Notes: generated by a model from the letters alone, not told the origin. Positions 16,883-26,070 are shown, numbered from the stretch's first letter. The stretch: DNA of 64,000 bases from Bacillus sp. OV322 (GCF_900112495.1 NZ_FOMA01000005.1:434001-498000); one strand, 5' to 3'. Numbers and translations are program-made.

Positions 16883-17779
16883 TCATTCCTCTATAAGAAG
16901 CGGATGCTGAAAAAAATCATATTCTAAATTTTTATTTTCGAGCTCATTTCCTTCCTGAAAGACCTCTTCAAAGAATCGGCTTGCCGGCTCAGCCAATACC
17001 TTATAAAAATCACTGAACAGTGAAGCTGCTGATGAGCCCAGCCATTTTTCAGGCAGCAGGTCTTCAGGAAGTCCCGGATCAATAAATAAAAACTTTCTAT
17101 ACTCATGCACAAGCTTGGTTCTTTGCACAAAGCATTCTGCGTCGGATAGGCCATTGTTTTGAAATTTATTTTTTGCTTCATAATATTCTTGCTGATATTC
17201 AGAAAAAAACTGCTGATATTTTTCATTGATTCCTGCTAAATCCCAGCATTTCCTGACAAGCTGTACATTTTCCTCAGGTCCTTCATATCGAGAGGTAAAG
17301 AAGTGGACATATTTACTGATTCCATACTTATTAATAAGGCTGTTTACCTCTTTATCTAAGGAGTTCGGTGTTATCCAGCAGCTGTTGGATATGGTGCCAA
17401 ACCCGCTCCAAATCAGTTCTTGCCGTAGCTCATCCCTCAAATGCCGCTTTTCTTCAGGAATGGAGTAAATAAGCATGCGCCATTCATCATCCCATTTATC
17501 CGGTTTTAATTTAAAAATCCTTTTTGCAGCTTCGTCCATTCTATCTGCACCGCGTTCTGTCAGGAAGTAATAGCTTTTATTTCCTTCCTTCCGGGCCATC
17601 ACCCACCCCTGTTTGCTCATTCTTGAAATTGCTGCCCGTACAGCCTGCTCATTATGGCCGAATTCTTTTAAAAGACGAATCAGGCTGCCTATCCAGATTT
17701 CGCTGCCATAATGACGTATATAATCACCATATATTGTAAAAATCATAGATCTGGTATTCAAATTCCCATTCATTTTCAT
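16883..17779 (-). CDS. paaX: PaaX family transcriptional repressor of phenylacetate catabolism
   Basis: The 298-residue regulator has the PaaX layout. It starts with an N-terminal winged helix (SMIFTIYGDYIRHYG ... EQAVRAAISRMSKQGWVMARKEGNKSYYFLTERG, about 12-75). The ferredoxin-like PaaX domain DEWRMLIYSIPEEKRHLRDELRQELIWSGFG and a C-terminal helical domain follow. PaaX represses paa operons and is released by phenylacetyl-CoA. It lies 138 bases downstream of paaJ, transcribed in the same direction and probably from its own promoter: TTGACT at 17842-17847 on the minus strand is a possible -35. It is the main candidate regulator of both neighbouring operons. Confidence 0.9.
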   Translation of the reverse strand: MKMNGNLNTRSMIFTIYGDYIRHYGSEIWIGSLIRLLKEFGHNEQAVRAAISRMSKQGWVMARKEGNKSYYFLTERGADRMDEAAKRIFKLKPDKWDDEWRMLIYSIPEEKRHLRDELRQELIWSGFGTISNSCWITPNSLDKEVNSLINKYGISKYVHFFTSRYEGPEENVQLVRKCWDLAGINEKYQQFFSEYQQEYYEAKNKFQNNGLSDAECFVQRTKLVHEYRKFLFIDPGLPEDLLPEKWLGSSAASLFSDFYKVLAEPASRFFEEVFQEGNELENKNLEYDFFQHPLLIEE

Positions 17780-17917
17780 TCACTGCCTTTTAAGTTGATG
17801 TGATCACTCTTTTCTACATTTTCCCATGGATTAATCACACCAGTCAATACATCATGACAGCTGCAGTATATATCGATACTTTCGTAATCCTTCATGACTC
17901 ATTAACTAAAGCTAACA

Positions 17918-19117
17918 CTATATCAGTTCAATTACGGTCGCAATTCCCTGTCCAACACCTATGCACATGGCAGCAAGGCCAAATTTTGTATTTTCCCTTT
18001 TCATTTCATGTACAAGAGTTGTCAGAATTCTTGCACCGCTGGCCCCAAGCGGATGGCCGAATGCAATGGCGCCTCCATTTACATTTACCTTGCTTATATC
18101 TGCTTCGAGCTCCCTTATGCACTGAAGAGATTGAGAGGCAAATGCTTCATTCAGTTCTATTAAGCCAATTTCTTTCATTGATAGTGATGCACGGAACAGT
18201 GCTTTCTTGGAAGCAGCTACAGGTCCCAGTCCCATTATGGATGGATCAAGTCCGCTCACTGCAGAAGACCTGTATTTGGCAATTGGCTTAATGCCGAGTT
18301 CCCTGGCTTTAGAAGCACTCATTACGAGAAGGGCGGAAGCACCATCATTGATCCCGGAAGCATTTCCAGCAGTTACTGTGCCATCCTTGAAAATTGGCGG
18401 CAGCATGCCCAATCTCTCCAGGGTCGTGTCAGGACGGATATGCTCATCTTGATCTACCGTTTGTTCAATGCCTTTTTTATTTTTATATGTAACAGGGATA
18501 ATTTCTTCCTTTAATTTGCCTTGAAGGATGGCTGCTTTAGCTTTCTGCTGGCTTTGAAACGCAAAGGCATCTTGATCTTTCCTTGTCACTCCGTACCTTT
18601 TTGCCACATTTTCTGCTGTTTGGGGCATTGAATCTGTACCGTACATATTTGCAAGCTTGTTATTAATGAATCTCCAGCCAATAGTAGTATCCAGTGCTTC
18701 AAAGCTTCCGCGCGGGAAATCCGTATCTGGTTTAGCCATGACAAATGGTGCCCTTGTCATGCTTTCAGTCCCTCCGGCAATGAATATATCGCCTTCACCT
18801 GCTTTAATGGCACGTGAAGCATAAATGAATGCATCAAGACCTGAACCGCATAGCCGATTGATTGTAGTGCCAGCGACTTCAACCGGCAATCCGGCAAGCA
18901 GGGCGGACATTCGTGCGACATTCCGGTTATCCTCTCCAGCACCATTTGCATTGCCAAAGACCACATCTTCAATTTCACCCAAAGGAACAATGGGATTTCT
19001 GTCTGCCAGTGCCTTAATCACAATGGCACCAAGATCGTCCGGGCGGACATCTTTAAGTGCGCCCTTGTATCTTCCTATAGGAGTCCTGACTGCATCGACA
19101 ATTACCGCTTCTTCCAA
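17918..19117 (-). CDS. paaJ: 3-oxoadipyl-CoA/acetyl-CoA thiolase (PaaJ/PcaF type)
   Basis: The 399-residue thiolase is the last gene of the paa operon. It cleaves 3-oxoadipyl-CoA to succinyl-CoA and acetyl-CoA and also acts on the C8 3-oxo intermediate. The nucleophile is Cys90 (INRLCGSGLDA). His355 lies in GHPLGASGAR and Cys385 in CIGVGQG. NRNVARMSALLAGLPVEVAGTTINR is typical of the PaaJ/PcaF group. A TTG start at 19117 is preferred because AAGGTG lies 6 bases upstream and the product begins MEEAVIVDAVRTPIG, the usual thiolase start. The in-frame GTG at 19126 overlaps that site. It follows paaH by 16 bases. Confidence 0.9.
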   Translation of the reverse strand: MEEAVIVDAVRTPIGRYKGALKDVRPDDLGAIVIKALADRNPIVPLGEIEDVVFGNANGAGEDNRNVARMSALLAGLPVEVAGTTINRLCGSGLDAFIYASRAIKAGEGDIFIAGGTESMTRAPFVMAKPDTDFPRGSFEALDTTIGWRFINNKLANMYGTDSMPQTAENVAKRYGVTRKDQDAFAFQSQQKAKAAILQGKLKEEIIPVTYKNKKGIEQTVDQDEHIRPDTTLERLGMLPPIFKDGTVTAGNASGINDGASALLVMSASKARELGIKPIAKYRSSAVSGLDPSIMGLGPVAASKKALFRASLSMKEIGLIELNEAFASQSLQCIRELEADISKVNVNGGAIAFGHPLGASGARILTTLVHEMKRENTKFGLAAMCIGVGQGIATVIELI

Positions 19118-19133
19118 GATCCGCACCTTCTTT

Positions 19134-20006
19134 TCATCGCTCTATTTTTGTACCGTCACTTCCGTATTCAAATACTCCTTTGCCTGATTTTCTTCCCAGC
19201 CTTCCCGCTTTTACATACTGAATGAGAAGAGGTGCAGGACGAAACTTTTCACCAAGCCTGCTATGAAGGTAATTCAAGTTATTGAGGCGTGTGTCAAGCC
19301 CTACCAGGTCTCCCAGTTCGAACGGTCCCATCGGATAATTCAGCCCTAATTTTATTGCTTTATCAATTTCTTCAGCTGTCCCGATTCCTTCTTGAAGCAT
19401 CAAAAATGCCTCATTGCCGACGAGGGCGCTGATGCGGCTTGTAACAAAACCGGGAAATTCATTCACGACAACGGTTTCCTTTCCCATCCCCTCGGCAGTT
19501 CTTCTTATTGCCTCCGAGGTTTCATCGCTTGTTTCCAGCCCTTTTACAATTTCAACAAGAGGCATTTTATGCACAGGATTAAAAAAATGCATGGCGATTA
19601 CTTTATCTGGCCTTTTAGTAAAAGCCGCTATTTCAGTGGGGCTCATCGTAGATGTATTCGTTGCAAAGATGCAATCATCTTTCGCAAACTTTTCCATTTC
19701 CTCAAATACTCTCTTTTTTATTTCCAGATTTTCCGTAACTGCTTCTATGATCAGATCAGCATTTCTAACTGCATTTTCAATGCTGGCTTGAAAAAACAGG
19801 CGCTCCAAAGCAGAAGATTTTTCAGCTTCGGAAATTTTTTTTCTTTGAATTCCTTTGAAAAAAATCGCTTCTATCTCTCTTTTCGCACTTTCCAAGGCTG
19901 AATTCTTACTATCGGCAAGCGTGACAGTAAAACCAGAAATTGCTGCTGTGCAGGCAATTCCCCTCCCCATGACACCTGAGCCTATAACCGCAATGTGTTC
20001 AATCAT
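19134..20006 (-). CDS. paaH: 3-hydroxyacyl-CoA dehydrogenase PaaH
   Basis: The 290-residue NAD-dependent dehydrogenase oxidises 3-hydroxyadipyl-CoA to 3-oxoadipyl-CoA. The Rossmann motif is VIGSGVMGRG (7-16). The catalytic dyad is in AMHFFNPVHKMPLVEIV (His) and the downstream Glu, and NEFPGFVTSRISALVGNEAF starts the dimerisation domain. The length equals the single-domain HbdA/PaaH form, unlike fused FadB/PaaC-type proteins. AAAGGAG lies 7 bases before the ATG. It lies between paaG and paaJ in the catabolic operon. Confidence 0.9.
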   Translation of the reverse strand: MIEHIAVIGSGVMGRGIACTAAISGFTVTLADSKNSALESAKREIEAIFFKGIQRKKISEAEKSSALERLFFQASIENAVRNADLIIEAVTENLEIKKRVFEEMEKFAKDDCIFATNTSTMSPTEIAAFTKRPDKVIAMHFFNPVHKMPLVEIVKGLETSDETSEAIRRTAEGMGKETVVVNEFPGFVTSRISALVGNEAFLMLQEGIGTAEEIDKAIKLGLNYPMGPFELGDLVGLDTRLNNLNYLHSRLGEKFRPAPLLIQYVKAGRLGRKSGKGVFEYGSDGTKIER

Positions 20007-20082
20007 CTGACTCTCCTTTCATATAAAGGAAGCTAGTTGTAAAAGCAGAGCATTTGCCCATGATTTTCTGCTCGCTTTTTGT

Positions 20083-20859
20083 TCATCTTCCCTGAAAGTG
20101 CGGCTTCCTTTTTTCGAAAAAGGCAGCTACTCCTTCTCTGTGATCTTTTGACAGCCCTGCAATCCTTTGAGCTGAGGCTTCCTTTGAGAGCATTTCATCA
20201 AGTGTGACAGAAAAGCTTTCATTCATATATCTTTTAACAAGCCCGATGGCAAGGGTTGGCATTAAAGCCAGCCTTGCAGAAAACTCCTCTATTTCACTCT
20301 TCCAATAATCCTCGGATATAAGTCTTCCTGCTATTCCCAGGCTCCTTGCTTCCATAGCTGATATTTTTTCTCCCAGCACAGCAATTTCCATCGCCTTTGC
20401 TCTCCCTACCACTCTCGGCAAAAGATACAGCAGCCCGGAATCAGGAACAAGCCCGATATTCATAAAGGAAGAAACGAAGCTGGCTTTTTCTGAAACTAGC
20501 ATAAAATCGCAGATAAGCGCTAAACTGAATCCGGAACCGGCACAAATACCGTTAACGGCCGCGATGACAGGTTTTTCAAGATTAGCAATGGCAGAGATTA
20601 AGGGATTATACCTTTTTCTCAGTATTTCTCCATGATCGGTTTCTTCACCAAGTCTCTGTATGTCTTCGCCTGCACAAAATGCCCTGCCTTCTCCAGTAAT
20701 GACAAGGCACCGGGTATTCCCGTCCCGTGAGGTTTCCTTCAGGGCCTGAAGCATTTCCATATGCATTTCTTCAGTAAATGCATTCAGCCGCTCGGGCCTG
20801 TTTAATGTCAGCCATGCCACACCATTGCTTCTCTTTTCAAACATGATGTTTTTATACAT
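20083..20859 (-). CDS. paaG: 1,2-epoxyphenylacetyl-CoA isomerase PaaG
   Basis: The 258-residue crotonase-fold enzyme converts ring-1,2-epoxyphenylacetyl-CoA to oxepin-CoA and also isomerises later enoyl-CoAs. It has VITGEGRAFCAGEDIQRLG (oxyanion-hole region) and AAVNGICAGSGFSLALICDF. IGLVPDSGLLYLLPRVVGRAKAMEIAVLGEKISA is the PaaG-type signature in which Asp of PDSG is catalytic; most hydratases have Glu there. The ATG at 20859 is used (AGGG 6 bases upstream). A TTG at 20865 is the alternative. It starts 9 bases after paaF. Confidence 0.85.
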   Translation of the reverse strand: MYKNIMFEKRSNGVAWLTLNRPERLNAFTEEMHMEMLQALKETSRDGNTRCLVITGEGRAFCAGEDIQRLGEETDHGEILRKRYNPLISAIANLEKPVIAAVNGICAGSGFSLALICDFMLVSEKASFVSSFMNIGLVPDSGLLYLLPRVVGRAKAMEIAVLGEKISAMEARSLGIAGRLISEDYWKSEIEEFSARLALMPTLAIGLVKRYMNESFSVTLDEMLSKEASAQRIAGLSKDHREGVAAFFEKRKPHFQGR

Positions 20860-20868
20860 ACCCAACCC

Positions 20869-21645
20869 TCACTTTCCTTTAAAAGAAGGCTTTCGTTTCT
20901 CAATAAATGCTTTCATGCCCTCTTTTTGATCTTCACTTGAAAAGAGCATATAAAAATTTTTACGTTCAAACTGCATGCCTTCCTGCAGCGGATAGTCGAT
21001 GGCCTTGATTACAGATTCCTTGATCAGGCGAATGGAAAGAATGGGCTGTTCGGCAATCTTTTCAGCAAATTTCAGGCTTTCTTCCATCAAAAGCTCACGT
21101 GGCATTATTTTTGTAAGAAGCCCATATGAATAGGCTTCCTGTGCGCTCATCAAGTCACCAGTCCACAGCCATTGAAGGGCCTGTGCCCTTCCCAGCGCTT
21201 TCGTAAGCCTTTGGGTCCCGCCCGCACCAGGCATAACACCCAGATTTACCTCAGGAAAACCAAACTTTGCATCCTCTGCAGCAAATAGAACATCACAGCA
21301 AAGTGCAAGCTCGAATCCCCCGCCCAAAGCAAGACCATTGATTGCACCGACTATAGGCTTCTTTATGGAAATGATATGGTCCCAATCTTTGAATTGATTT
21401 AAGAGTTCAAGTGAAATGCTATCTTTATCCGCCATCTCCGCAATATCCGCGCCAGCTGCAAAAGCCCGGCCATTTCCAGTCAGTAAAAGGACTTTTATTC
21501 TTTCATTCTTCTCAAATTCAAGGAAGGCCTGTGCCACTTCAGAGACCATTCGGGTGTTCAAGGCATTAAGTACATTTGGCCTATTAAGCTTTACAATGCC
21601 CATGCTTCCCCGTATCTCTGTTTCAATAAATTCGCTATTAATCAT
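20869..21645 (-). CDS. paaF: Enoyl-CoA hydratase PaaF
   Basis: The 258-residue crotonase hydrates 2,3-dehydroadipyl-CoA to 3-hydroxyadipyl-CoA. LTGNGRAFAAGADIAEM forms the CoA/oxyanion region. GAINGLALGGGFELALCCDV and FPEVNLGVMPGAGGTQRLTKALG carry the two hydratase glutamates. The C-terminus has the standard FxEKRKPxFKGK. The ATG at 21645 is preferred over a GTG at 21657 because GGTGAAG lies 8 bases before it. The start overlaps the end of the EthD-like gene by 8 bases, implying coupled translation. Confidence 0.88.
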   Translation of the reverse strand: MINSEFIETEIRGSMGIVKLNRPNVLNALNTRMVSEVAQAFLEFEKNERIKVLLLTGNGRAFAAGADIAEMADKDSISLELLNQFKDWDHIISIKKPIVGAINGLALGGGFELALCCDVLFAAEDAKFGFPEVNLGVMPGAGGTQRLTKALGRAQALQWLWTGDLMSAQEAYSYGLLTKIMPRELLMEESLKFAEKIAEQPILSIRLIKESVIKAIDYPLQEGMQFERKNFYMLFSSEDQKEGMKAFIEKRKPSFKGK

Positions 21646-21943
21646 TATTTTCTTCACCGAACATAAACGTCACAATGTCCCCTGCAAACTTCATGACATC
21701 TTTGCCTGAAGCCTTGGACTCTTCTGTCCGTGAAGCCTCTTTAAAGGCTTCCTTGCTTTCATAGTACATTTCGCATAATAAATAAAAATCACTTTCACCC
21801 ATTGGTGAACCGGTAATTTTAGTAATGCGGAGATCCTGAAGCCCAGGAATTTTTTTAGTTAAAGGGATATGTGTGCCATAATAATATTCATCAAAGCTTT
21901 CTTGGTTTTCAGGTTTTTTGAACAAAGCCATCATTTTAAACAT
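21638..21943 (-). CDS. EthD-family small dimeric alpha/beta barrel protein
   Basis: The 101-residue protein fits the EthD family (MMALFKKPENQESFDEYYYGTHIPLTKKIPGL ... YLLCEMYYESKEAF). These are stress-responsive ferredoxin-like alpha/beta folds often encoded with oxygenases, where they may help the oxygenase or handle reactive products. It sits between paaD and paaF. A role around the epoxidase or epoxide/oxepin products is a reasonable inference, but no reaction is known from the sequence. GGGAG lies 8 bases before the ATG, and its stop overlaps paaF. Confidence 0.75.
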   Translation of the reverse strand: MFKMMALFKKPENQESFDEYYYGTHIPLTKKIPGLQDLRITKITGSPMGESDFYLLCEMYYESKEAFKEASRTEESKASGKDVMKFAGDIVTFMFGEENND

Positions 21944-21972
21944 ATTATCTTCTCCCTTATCGTTTATAAATT

Positions 21973-22473
21973 TTAGAGGTTTACAGAAATAAACTTCATT
22001 GCTTCAAAAGGATTTTTGCAAGATTTGCAATATAAAATACTGCGGCAGGCAGTTGAACCAAAAATATTTTCAATGGTGATGTAAGGCGAGCTGCAGTATG
22101 GACAATTTACATGCCAGGTGCCATCTTCTTCCAAATATTCTGGGGGAGGGGCAATTCCGTTCTTCTTCAAATTCTCCCTTCCGGAAAGTGAGACTCTGTC
22201 TGTTGTCCAGGGAGGATGGAATATAAATTCTGCATATGCTTTTTCCACGCCGTTTAGCTTCAGGATTGCTTTTTCAATGTTCTTTCGAATGATTTCAAGC
22301 GCAGGACATCCTGAGAAGGTTGGAAGAACTTCGATTCTGGCTGTTCCATCTTTAAAAGAGACACTTTCGATCATACCTAGATCCAGCAGGCTTACATTGG
22401 GGATTTCCGGATCATACACAAACTTCATAGCTTCCCAAATTTCTTCTTCCATACTATTGTTTGGCCGAGTCAT
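21973..22473 (-). CDS. paaD: Phenylacetyl-CoA epoxidase assembly subunit PaaD
   Basis: The 166-residue protein starts with a MIP18/DUF59 domain (YDPEIPNVSLLDLGMI, then TFSGCPALEIIRKNIEKAI with the conserved Cys). It ends with a zinc-ribbon-like region CPYC-N18-CRSILYCKSC. PaaD is thought to support iron-centre assembly of the PaaABCE epoxidase. A weakly positioned AGGAGG lies 12 bases before the ATG at 22473. An ATG seven codons later is an alternative. It follows paaC by 33 bases. Confidence 0.88.
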   Translation of the reverse strand: MTRPNNSMEEEIWEAMKFVYDPEIPNVSLLDLGMIESVSFKDGTARIEVLPTFSGCPALEIIRKNIEKAILKLNGVEKAYAEFIFHPPWTTDRVSLSGRENLKKNGIAPPPEYLEEDGTWHVNCPYCSSPYITIENIFGSTACRSILYCKSCKNPFEAMKFISVNL

Positions 22474-22506
22474 ATAGCATCATTGCCTCCTGCTGGGGTA
22501 TTTGCC

Positions 22507-23328
22507 TTACCACACAGCTTTCTCATCCATTCTGTAAACCTCTGAAAGTGTAACTAATGCCTTCTCCATATCGGCTGTATGCTCTCCTTCGCGCCCATTT
22601 CCGGATATCATCCCATAAGAATTTCCATGGGCAAGCTGCACTTCTTCAAGAGATTTAGCAGCTAGCTTTGAGAACCGGTTTTTCAATATGGTACAACTTT
22701 CAATCAAGCCATATTGGACCATCTGACCTTCCAAAGGGCCAAGTGTCAGCAAACCTTCAAGTTCGTTCCATACCCTGCTGACAGCTGCAATCATTCTTGA
22801 CCTTGCTTCACCGCCGCACATTGTCAGCTGTTTAAACCAAATGCCCCAATGCATCAGGTGATAATGCTGTTCCATTTTAATTTTTACAGCTGCATGTGAT
22901 AGAGGCTGGTAAGATGAATGTATAAGTGACTCAAGCTTGATTTTTTTGTACATGTCATAAAAATAATGGCGGACTACCGTGAACGCCCAGTCAAACCTTG
23001 GTTCCTCCAGATATGTGCCGCTTCCGTTCACAAGCTCTAAAAGAATGGCATTCCTCCTTTCTTCCGGAGGTCTTTCGTGTGCCAGGGCATCTATGCTGCC
23101 GGCGCCAAGCTCGCTCAAAAGCTGATAATACAAGACTGCATGCCCCATCAAATCCTGGCTGATGGATGAAAAAGCTACATCCTCCTCGATATGTGGAGCA
23201 AGCCCGAGCCATTCTGATCCCCGGTAGGAAAGGATAAAATCATCGTCCGCCAGCCCAAGCAGCAATTCATTAAGGGCTTTGTGAAAGCTTTGATCATTTT
23301 TCGCGTCTGCTGCTGTCTTTATAATCAT
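22507..23328 (-). CDS. paaC: Phenylacetyl-CoA epoxidase structural subunit PaaC
   Basis: The 273-residue ferritin-like helical protein is the structural partner of PaaA in the ring-1,2-epoxidase. It has ALNELLLGLADDDFILSYRGSEWLGLAPHIEEDVAFSS at the N-terminus and EQHYHLMHWGIWFKQL in the fourth helix. Typical of PaaC, the diiron ligand set is incomplete compared with PaaA. Its ATG overlaps the paaB stop by four bases. Confidence 0.9.
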   Translation of the reverse strand: MIIKTAADAKNDQSFHKALNELLLGLADDDFILSYRGSEWLGLAPHIEEDVAFSSISQDLMGHAVLYYQLLSELGAGSIDALAHERPPEERRNAILLELVNGSGTYLEEPRFDWAFTVVRHYFYDMYKKIKLESLIHSSYQPLSHAAVKIKMEQHYHLMHWGIWFKQLTMCGGEARSRMIAAVSRVWNELEGLLTLGPLEGQMVQYGLIESCTILKNRFSKLAAKSLEEVQLAHGNSYGMISGNGREGEHTADMEKALVTLSEVYRMDEKAVW

Positions 23329-23684
23329 TCTTTATTTTCACCCCAGGACAGTATTTCTTTTTCATCGAGCATGTTTTGTTCATAGCCCCGCCACTTTTTC
23401 TTGAGATAGCCATATCCCTTTGCTGTCCGGTAATCTTTATTATCAAGACGCGGCAAAACTTCCCTTTCTTCTTCGGTCATTTTTCTTATACTGGAGCGTT
23501 TGACAACCCAAATATCTGCAGCAGGTTCTCTTCGCATGAAGTTTTCCCTGGCTAAAATCAAGGCCATATCATGGTTTGGAGCCAATAAACTAAATTGATG
23601 CTGCATATTAGAGTTAGGTGTTCTTTTACTGAATATCTCAAAGACCTCGTAAAATGCCGTGGAATTGTTTTCTTTACCCTCCAA
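23325..23684 (-). CDS. paaB: Phenylacetyl-CoA epoxidase subunit PaaB
   Basis: The 119-residue protein has the PaaB signature: FYEVFEIFSKRTPNSNMQHQFSLLAPNHDMALILARENFMRREPAADIWVVKRSSI. In the multicomponent epoxidase PaaB bridges PaaAC heterodimers. The C-terminal tail (KDYRTAKGYGYLKKKWRGYEQ) is longer than the roughly 95-residue E. coli protein. It lies 14 bases after paaA and overlaps paaC. Confidence 0.9.
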   Translation of the reverse strand: MEGKENNSTAFYEVFEIFSKRTPNSNMQHQFSLLAPNHDMALILARENFMRREPAADIWVVKRSSIRKMTEEEREVLPRLDNKDYRTAKGYGYLKKKWRGYEQNMLDEKEILSWGENKE

Positions 23685-23698
23685 TGTGACCCTCCTAT

Positions 23699-24670
23699 TT
23701 ATTGCGCCTTTTGATTTTCAGGTGTTAATGCTTCCAGTACCCAGCTATTGTTTTCATAGGCAAGTTTCCTTAAGCGCAGCCTGTCTTGTGACTTGGGCCC
23801 TTTATTTTTGACGATTCGCTTAAATTCCTCCCAATCAGGCTGCTGGTATAACCATTTCCCTGATTCCTCATCAAATCTCATGGTTTCATCAGGAAGCTTT
23901 AATCCGATTGACAGAGCTCTTGGAATGTATTTGGTGAAAAAGTCCTGCCGCAGCTGTTCGTTCGTTTTGGTGCGGATTTTATATTTAATTGTTATATCCT
24001 GCTTTGATCCCCCTGTAGTATCGGCAATGGCTGGCCCAAAAAACATCAGCAACGGGTGCCACCACCTGTTAAAGGAATCCTGAACCATCTGTTTTTGCTC
24101 CTTGGTTCCCTCTGTCATGGCCAGTATGATCGATTCCCCGTGCTGGGCATGAAACACTTCTTCCGCGCAAATACGCTGAAGTGCCCTGGCATACGGACCA
24201 TAAGAGGCACCGAGCATGTTCGTTTGCGTAATGATGGCTGCCCCATCAACAAGCCAGCCAATAATTCCCGCATCTGCCCATGTCGGAGATTCCATGTGAA
24301 AAACATTGTGAAACTTAAGATTTCCGCTGAATAAGTCTTCCATAATATCCTTGCGGTTCTTGCCAAGAGGGGCAAGTAAATCCTCTGTAACTCTAAGCAA
24401 TAGCTGGCCATGTCCCATCTCGTCCTGCACCTTGGCCATAATGCCTAATTTCCTTCTTAATGTGGGTGCCTTTGGGACCCATTCCTTCTCAGGAAGCGCA
24501 CCCATAATCTCGCTGATTCCATGCATGGATATCAGCTTTATCAGTGTGTGGCGGTATTCATCCGGCATCCAGTCGTCTGCTTCGATTTTTTCTCCGTTTT
24601 CAATTTTCATCATGAACCGATGAAACTTATCCTCTTCAGAAATCCTTTCAGAATAAGCAGTGCCTTCCAT
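23699..24670 (-). CDS. paaA: Phenylacetyl-CoA 1,2-epoxidase catalytic subunit PaaA
   Basis: The 323-residue diiron subunit uses O2 and reducing equivalents to make ring-1,2-epoxyphenylacetyl-CoA. Diiron ligands lie in KVQDEMGHGQ (ExxH) and ICAEEVFHAQHGE (ExxxH). KFHNVFHMESPTWAD and WWHPLLMFFGP are strongly PaaA-like. The ATG at 24670 has AGGAG 7 bases upstream. An in-frame ATG at 24688 overlaps that ribosome site and is rejected. The reductase PaaE is not encoded next to it. It starts 40 bases after paaK. Confidence 0.92.
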   Translation of the reverse strand: MEGTAYSERISEEDKFHRFMMKIENGEKIEADDWMPDEYRHTLIKLISMHGISEIMGALPEKEWVPKAPTLRRKLGIMAKVQDEMGHGQLLLRVTEDLLAPLGKNRKDIMEDLFSGNLKFHNVFHMESPTWADAGIIGWLVDGAAIITQTNMLGASYGPYARALQRICAEEVFHAQHGESIILAMTEGTKEQKQMVQDSFNRWWHPLLMFFGPAIADTTGGSKQDITIKYKIRTKTNEQLRQDFFTKYIPRALSIGLKLPDETMRFDEESGKWLYQQPDWEEFKRIVKNKGPKSQDRLRLRKLAYENNSWVLEALTPENQKAQ

Positions 24671-24710
24671 GTAATTTCTCCTTTCCATGCGTTTTCACTT
24701 AAACTCTTTA

Positions 24711-26049
24711 TCACTGAAGCGGCTGGCTGATCAGTTCCTTATTTCTTAAGTCAACAATCCGGACAGCTTTCCCCTCAGATCTTGGAATGGTACCAGGAGA
24801 TAATATTTTAACCTCCATATTTACCAGACAGGAATTTTTCAACCGGACCTGGATGGCCTCCGTTAAATCCTCAGCGGCTGTACAGTTCAGATTTCCCTTC
24901 ATTTCCAAGTAGGTGTCCTCAGTGATTTCAGCATACAAAATTACGTCCTGGCGTGATCCATTTGGTTCGATAACCAGCTGATAATACGGGGAAGACTGCT
25001 TAAATTGCATCAGGCAGTGCTCAATTTCTGAAGGATAAACGTTAACCCCTCTGATAATGAGCATATCGTCTATCCGGCCTTTGACCCGGGACATTCTCAT
25101 TGTCGTTCTTCCACACTTGCATGGCTCTCTTGTAATTGAAGCAATATCACCCGTCCTGTAGCGGATAATCGGAAAAGCTTCCTTCTGCAAACTGGTAAAA
25201 ACCAGTTCACCGGCAACTCCGTCTGCAACGTTCTTCATTGTGACCGGATCTATTACTTCTGCATAAAAATGATCTTCTGCAATATGCAAGCCATCTTGCG
25301 CTTCATGGCATTCAGCCGCAACTCCAGGACCCATTACTTCACTAAGCCCATAAATATCACAGGCCTTGATATCCAGTATATTTTCTATTTTATTTCTCAT
25401 TTCCTCTGACCATGGTTCGGCGCCTAATATTCCGTATTTTAACGAAGTAGCTCTGGGGTTTTTACCCATCTCAAGCATTTTTTCCGCGATATTCAAGGCA
25501 TAAGAAGGCGTTGCACAAAGAATATCAGGCTTCAGATCTTCAATTAGCGTGATTTGCCGCTCAGTATTTCCTGCTGATGCCGGGATTACAGCAATTCCGA
25601 GCTTTTCGGATCCGTGATGAAGGCCAAGGCCGCCGGTAAACAGCCCATATCCATAGGCATTATGAAGAACATCATTTGGGCTTCCGCCTGCAGCTGCTAT
25701 AGCACGGGATACGATTTCCGCCCAGCTTTCTATATCCTTTGATGTGTATCCGATAATGGTGGGCTTGCCGGTTGTGCCCGAAGATGCATGGATCCTCAAT
25801 AAATCTTTTCTTTCAGCCGCCAGCAGCCCGAAAGGATAGTGATTTCTCAAATCGTTTTTTTTCTGTAAATGGCAGCTTTTTTATATCAGAGAAATTCTGA
25901 AATTGGCCTGGGTGGAATCCGTTCTCCTCCATTGCCTCCCTGTAAAAAGGAATGTTGTTAAAAACACGCGATAATGTCGTCCTTAAACCTTCCAGTTGCT
26001 GCTCTTCAATGGATTTCCGATCGGCCGTTTCGATTGCATGGATAATCAT
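24711..26049 (-). pseudogene. paaK: Phenylacetate-CoA ligase, frameshifted at an A8 run
   Basis: PaaK activates phenylacetate to phenylacetyl-CoA with ATP. The first frame (start ATG 26049) gives the N-terminus through IKKLPFTEKK and then runs out of frame. The second frame resumes as LRNHYPFGLLAAERKDLLRIHASSGTTGKP, with the AMP-binding motif SSGTTGKPTIIGYT and later YGLSEVMGPG and YRTGDIA. Joined, they give one normal-length ligase (about 440 residues). On the coding strand the junction is a run of eight A (25855-25862). Seven would restore TEKNDLRNHYPFG. This may be a true inactivation, slippage, or a homopolymer sequencing error. Confidence 0.85.
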
Positions 26050-26070
26050 CAGCATCTCCCGCTTTCGTTT

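Noticed and set aside
22460-22495. Nine-codon ORF before paaD with a nearby AGGAGG, resembling a leader peptide
   Set aside because: No amino-acid bias or alternative hairpins were seen. More likely it reflects the ribosome site of paaD at loose spacing.
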